DNA of 16,526 nucleotides from an uncultured Eubacterium sp. (GTDB lineage Bacteria; Bacillota; Clostridia; Lachnospirales; Lachnospiraceae): assembly GCA_910586045.1 (NCBI GenBank), contig CAJUIH010000083.1, positions 1 through 16,526 of the forward strand. Direction: 5' to 3'. The first letter of the stretch is position 1. Each line of letters starts with the position of its first letter. A program made the position numbers and the translations under genes. Positions 13,724 through 16,526 of the stretch are shown here, piece by piece. The notes under the pieces are model-generated. The model made no database searches, was not told where the DNA came from, and saw nothing but the letters and a program-made list of their open reading frames with translations.

Positions 13724-16307
13724 TCCCCGCCCCTTTCTCCCGCAAGCACTGCCGGATCACTTTCTTTAATAAATCGATTTCTACCGGTTTTGACAAATGC
13801 ACATCCATCCCCGCTTCCAGAGCTTCTTTTTCATCCTCCGCAAACGCGTTCGCTGTCATCGCTATAATCAAAATCTCGCCCGCATCCTTTCGTGCTAATG
13901 CCCGGATCGCCTTGGTCGCGTCATAACCGTTCATAACCGGCATCTGGACATCCATTAATATGGCGTCAAATTTCCCTTCCGGCGCATCGCGGAACCGCTC
14001 GAACGCCAACTGGCCGTTTTCTACAATCTCGCAGCTCGCCCCTTCAATCGACAAAATCTCTTTTAAAATTTCCGAATTAATCTCATTATCTTCCGCCGCA
14101 AGAAAATGCAGCCCTGTCAGGTTTTCTGCCGCCGTCTCCTCTTTTGTTTGCTTCCCATGCTCCGCCGCCATTTCCAGCAGCTTTTCCTTAAAAGAAGAGA
14201 CAAAAAACGGTTTCGCCAAAATTCCTGTCTCTTCGATCGAAAACGCCTCTTGTGTCCCTTCCGCGTCATAAGCTGTCAAAAACAAAACCGGAACGGCCGT
14301 TAATCCCGTCTCGCGCAGCTTTTGTACTGCCTGCGCGCCATTTCTGCCTGTAAGCTCCCAATCAAGTAAAACGATGTCATAATACGGTTTTTCCGGCGTA
14401 GGATGGATACGTATGGTTTCCAGAGCTTCTTCCATCGTAAGCGACGTATCCACCAGTACCCCGGTTTCTTTCATCAACGACTGTATACTGCCGCATACCT
14501 GTTGATCACGATCCACCGCCAAGATTCTGTGAATGCCGCTTTTTTCCCAAAACTGCAGATCCGCCTGCCCCTCCGGTATCCGAAATTCGATTTCCACCCG
14601 AAACCTGGTCCCTTTCCCGACTTCGCTGGACACCTCGATCGTCCCGCCCATCAGTTCTACTACATTTTTTGCAATGGCCATGCCAAGGCCCGTACCCTGC
14701 ACCTTGTTTGTCGTACTGTTTTCCGCCCTTGTAAACGGTTCGAAAATAACCTTTACATATTCCGGCGTCATCCCATAACCGTCGTCCTCCACTTCAATCC
14801 GAATATGCTCGTACTGCGGGGAGCGCTGTTTTAACCCGATGATCCGCAGCCAGATATTCCCTCCCTGCTGCGTATATTTTACGGCATTGGAAAGAAGATT
14901 AATAAAGATCTGGTTCATCCGCATTTCATCGCCCATCAGGTATTCATGCCCGATATTCGTGATCTCCACATGGAACGCCTGTTTTTTCTCTTTGGCCATC
15001 GGGCGTATGATCGCATCTACGGATGCCACAAGATCTTTAATCGTAAACTCTTCGATATTCAGTACTACTTTTCCGCTTTCTATTTTGGAGACATCCAATA
15101 CATCATTAATCAGATTCAGCAGATGATGGCCGGACGCCTTGATCTTTTTTGTATATTCCCTGACTTTCACCGGATTTTCCGCGTCCAGGGCAAGCAGGGA
15201 CGTAAATCCCAAAACCGCGTTCATCGGCGTACGGATATCGTGCGACATATTGGATAAAAACGTAGTTTTAGAATTGCTCGCTACCTGTGCGGCCTGCAGC
15301 GCTTCCGCAAGCCGCTGGTTATGGATCTCCCGTTCCGCTTCCCGCTCTTTGCGGACTTTATTCTGCTGTCGCTGCGTAAAATAGTACAGCACGCAGCAAA
15401 TAAAAAATGCAGCCAGCATAACGGCAACCACAATGAAAATATTCTGATTTACGGCCCTGCCCTCCCGCTGGATAGCTTCGATCGGCACATATCCAATCAG
15501 GTAATGTGATCCCCCGTTTACCGCCCACATATAATTCAGCGAATTTTTATTTCGTATATTGTGATAAAATAATACATGGTCCCCATGCGCAACACACCGG
15601 GCCACTTCATCCCGAATTTTTTCCTCTACAATCCTGTTTGCCCGGTAAAAATCCTCCAGATTCAGATGTCCCGCATCCCGTTCCCCGATCCCTCTCGGAT
15701 TCAGCACAAGCCTTTCATTTTCTGCATCCATAATATACAGCATGGCCTTTCCGTCATAAAACCCTCTCGGAAGCGACTCCCCGATCGCATCATAAATATA
15801 TTCGACATATAACTGCGCAATCTCCTCTCCATCCTGTACCACCGGACATTTCATGGTATACGCCCATGCCCCCATATAATTCACATAAGATTCGGATATG
15901 GCCAGGCCATTGACCCGATTTCCCGCAGAAAAGTCCAGTTCCTTTGGCTCAAATACATCCTCCAGATTTGATATCCCCTGCTCCTCTCCGCTCCAAACCA
16001 ACGCGATTTTTACCATAGTCTGATTTTTATTATAAGAACGGATCAATTGCTCCGGTTCCTCCACCATCACAATTTCTTTCGCAATCATCTGCTGAAACTC
16101 TGCTTCTTTTAATAAAATAGCCTCAATCGTCCCTTTCATCAAATCCAGGCTTTCACTCAGATTCTGGATCGCCGACGCAGACATTTCCGCTGATAGCTTT
16201 CGTGACATTGCAAACACAAAGCCCCCTAAAATTCCAAATACCAATATAATGGAAAGAAATAATGGGATTCCTTTGTCCTTTTTGCTTTTCATCCGTTTTC
16301 TAATCAT
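13710..16307 (-). CDS. Membrane hybrid sensor histidine kinase with two receiver domains
   Basis: An 865-residue protein: TM1 at about 14-34, an extracytoplasmic sensor domain of about 255 residues, TM2 at about 290-312, a charged coiled coil, then HisKA with SHDIRTPMN (His356). The HATPase domain has NLLSNAVKYT, VEDDGYGM and GTGLGMAIAKN. Two receiver domains follow: REC1 with phospho-acceptor Asp649 in VLLDWELTGRNG, and REC2 with Asp786 in ILMDVQMPVMNGYDAT and KPVE. Both keep the Thr/Ser and Lys switch residues (FLTAYD...AKPF; AMTANA...SKPV). There is no HPt or DNA-binding domain, so the next step of the relay lies elsewhere. ATG 16307 has TGGAG 8 bases upstream. It is the first gene of an operon with the solute-binding lipoprotein. 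Confidence 0.93.
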   Translation of the reverse strand: MIRKRMKSKKDKGIPLFLSIILVFGILGGFVFAMSRKLSAEMSASAIQNLSESLDLMKGTIEAILLKEAEFQQMIAKEIVMVEEPEQLIRSYNKNQTMVKIALVWSGEEQGISNLEDVFEPKELDFSAGNRVNGLAISESYVNYMGAWAYTMKCPVVQDGEEIAQLYVEYIYDAIGESLPRGFYDGKAMLYIMDAENERLVLNPRGIGERDAGHLNLEDFYRANRIVEEKIRDEVARCVAHGDHVLFYHNIRNKNSLNYMWAVNGGSHYLIGYVPIEAIQREGRAVNQNIFIVVAVMLAAFFICCVLYYFTQRQQNKVRKEREAEREIHNQRLAEALQAAQVASNSKTTFLSNMSHDIRTPMNAVLGFTSLLALDAENPVKVREYTKKIKASGHHLLNLINDVLDVSKIESGKVVLNIEEFTIKDLVASVDAIIRPMAKEKKQAFHVEITNIGHEYLMGDEMRMNQIFINLLSNAVKYTQQGGNIWLRIIGLKQRSPQYEHIRIEVEDDGYGMTPEYVKVIFEPFTRAENSTTNKVQGTGLGMAIAKNVVELMGGTIEVSSEVGKGTRFRVEIEFRIPEGQADLQFWEKSGIHRILAVDRDQQVCGSIQSLMKETGVLVDTSLTMEEALETIRIHPTPEKPYYDIVLLDWELTGRNGAQAVQKLRETGLTAVPVLFLTAYDAEGTQEAFSIEETGILAKPFFVSSFKEKLLEMAAEHGKQTKEETAAENLTGLHFLAAEDNEINSEILKEILSIEGASCEIVENGQLAFERFRDAPEGKFDAILMDVQMPVMNGYDATKAIRALARKDAGEILIIAMTANAFAEDEKEALEAGMDVHLSKPVEIDLLKKVIRQCLREKGAGNEKE

Positions 16308-16365
16308 TCTAAAATCTCCATACTGCTGCCTGCGGCAGATGACATCCCGATATCAGTTTGAACCA

Positions 16366-16394
16366 ATTATAACCCTGATGCATTTTTGTGTCAA
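16366..16394 (-). promoter_or_regulatory. Perfect consensus sigma-A promoter of the kinase/SBP operon
   Basis: On the minus strand TTGACA (16389-16394), a 17-base spacer and TATAAT (16366-16371) match the housekeeping consensus at all 12 positions. The leader is about 50 bases and contains a small hairpin CTGCC-TGC-GGCAG (16325-16337). High basal transcription is expected unless a repressor binds. Confidence 0.85.
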
Positions 16395-16448
16395 CAATCT
16401 TTCCGCAAACACGTGATGCACCTGGCATCCCATCATAACAATTGAAAC

Positions 16449-16526
16449 CGGGTGTTACATTTTTGCCCGCCGGACGCTGGAAGAGACGGTTTGCCCGGCT
16501 TGCTGGCGGCCCTCCAGAATGGCAAG
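16449..16526. repeat. Palindromic element, left part, running off the window end
   Basis: From GTGTTACATTTT (16452) the sequence tracks the reverse complement of 240 down to about 163 with many matches, including the end motif, a GCCGGACGC-like block, GGCTTGC and CTCCAGAATGG. The last 32 bases (16495-16526) are identical to 1-32. If joined through this overlap, 16452 to 240 would form one element of 283 bp with both termini intact. Confidence 0.75.

Noticed and set aside
1..16526. A complete circular plasmid or phage-like molecule, suggested by the identical ends
   Set aside because: No replication, partition, mobilisation or phage genes were found, and rarA, lysA and thyX are typical chromosomal genes. 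The overlap lies in a dispersed repeat, which explains a contig break equally well.

Overview
The window looks like a chromosomal piece of a spore-forming, Gram-positive anaerobe of the Clostridia, most likely a Lachnospiraceae-type gut bacterium. This is inferred from strong AGGAGG-type ribosome sites, lipoprotein boxes, a flavinylated FMN-binding lipoprotein, a tandem-domain ThyX, an SBP/hybrid-kinase pair and a SpoIID/LysM protein with a sigma-K-like promoter. No rRNA, tRNA, CRISPR array, transposase, phage gene or plasmid replication gene was seen.

Layout. 1-240: the inner and right part of a long imperfect palindrome. 276-2048 (+): promoter, structured leader and an NhaC-family antiporter. 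2129-3487 (-): RarA clamp-loader-like ATPase, convergent with nhaC across a terminator hairpin. 3535-3650: divergent extended -10 promoters. 3690-6148 (+): a dCache/HAMP chemotaxis receptor overlapping an FMN-binding lipoprotein by 22 bp. 6216-8383 (+): a double-length flavin-dependent thymidylate synthase and a PHP-domain hydrolase. 8473-8527: nested hairpins at the convergent junction. 8543-10207 (-): azlD then lysA, a likely operon without azlC. 10408-10505: a short palindrome related to the end repeats. 10538-12346 (-): a SpoIID-like, peptidoglycan-binding, double-LysM protein. 12419-16307 (-): a hybrid sensor kinase and an overlapping solute-binding lipoprotein, read from a perfect consensus sigma-A promoter. 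16449-16526: the left part of the end palindrome again.

Two sensory modules stand out. In one, a transmembrane chemoreceptor is translationally coupled to an extracytoplasmic lipoprotein predicted to carry covalent FMN, suggesting redox-related taxis. In the other, a solute-binding lipoprotein is coupled to a hybrid histidine kinase with no transporter permease nearby, suggesting it is used for sensing rather than uptake. Housekeeping genes (rarA, thyX, lysA, nhaC) argue for chromosomal origin.

Bases 1-32 and 16495-16526 are identical and lie inside the same palindromic family. The window is therefore either a contig broken in a multicopy repeat at both ends or a self-overlapping (circular) contig; gene content favours the first. 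Several starts were moved from upstream TTG codons to downstream ATGs with good Shine-Dalgarno sites (rarA, lysA, azlD), and the SpoIID/LysM gene start was moved downstream of its putative promoter.
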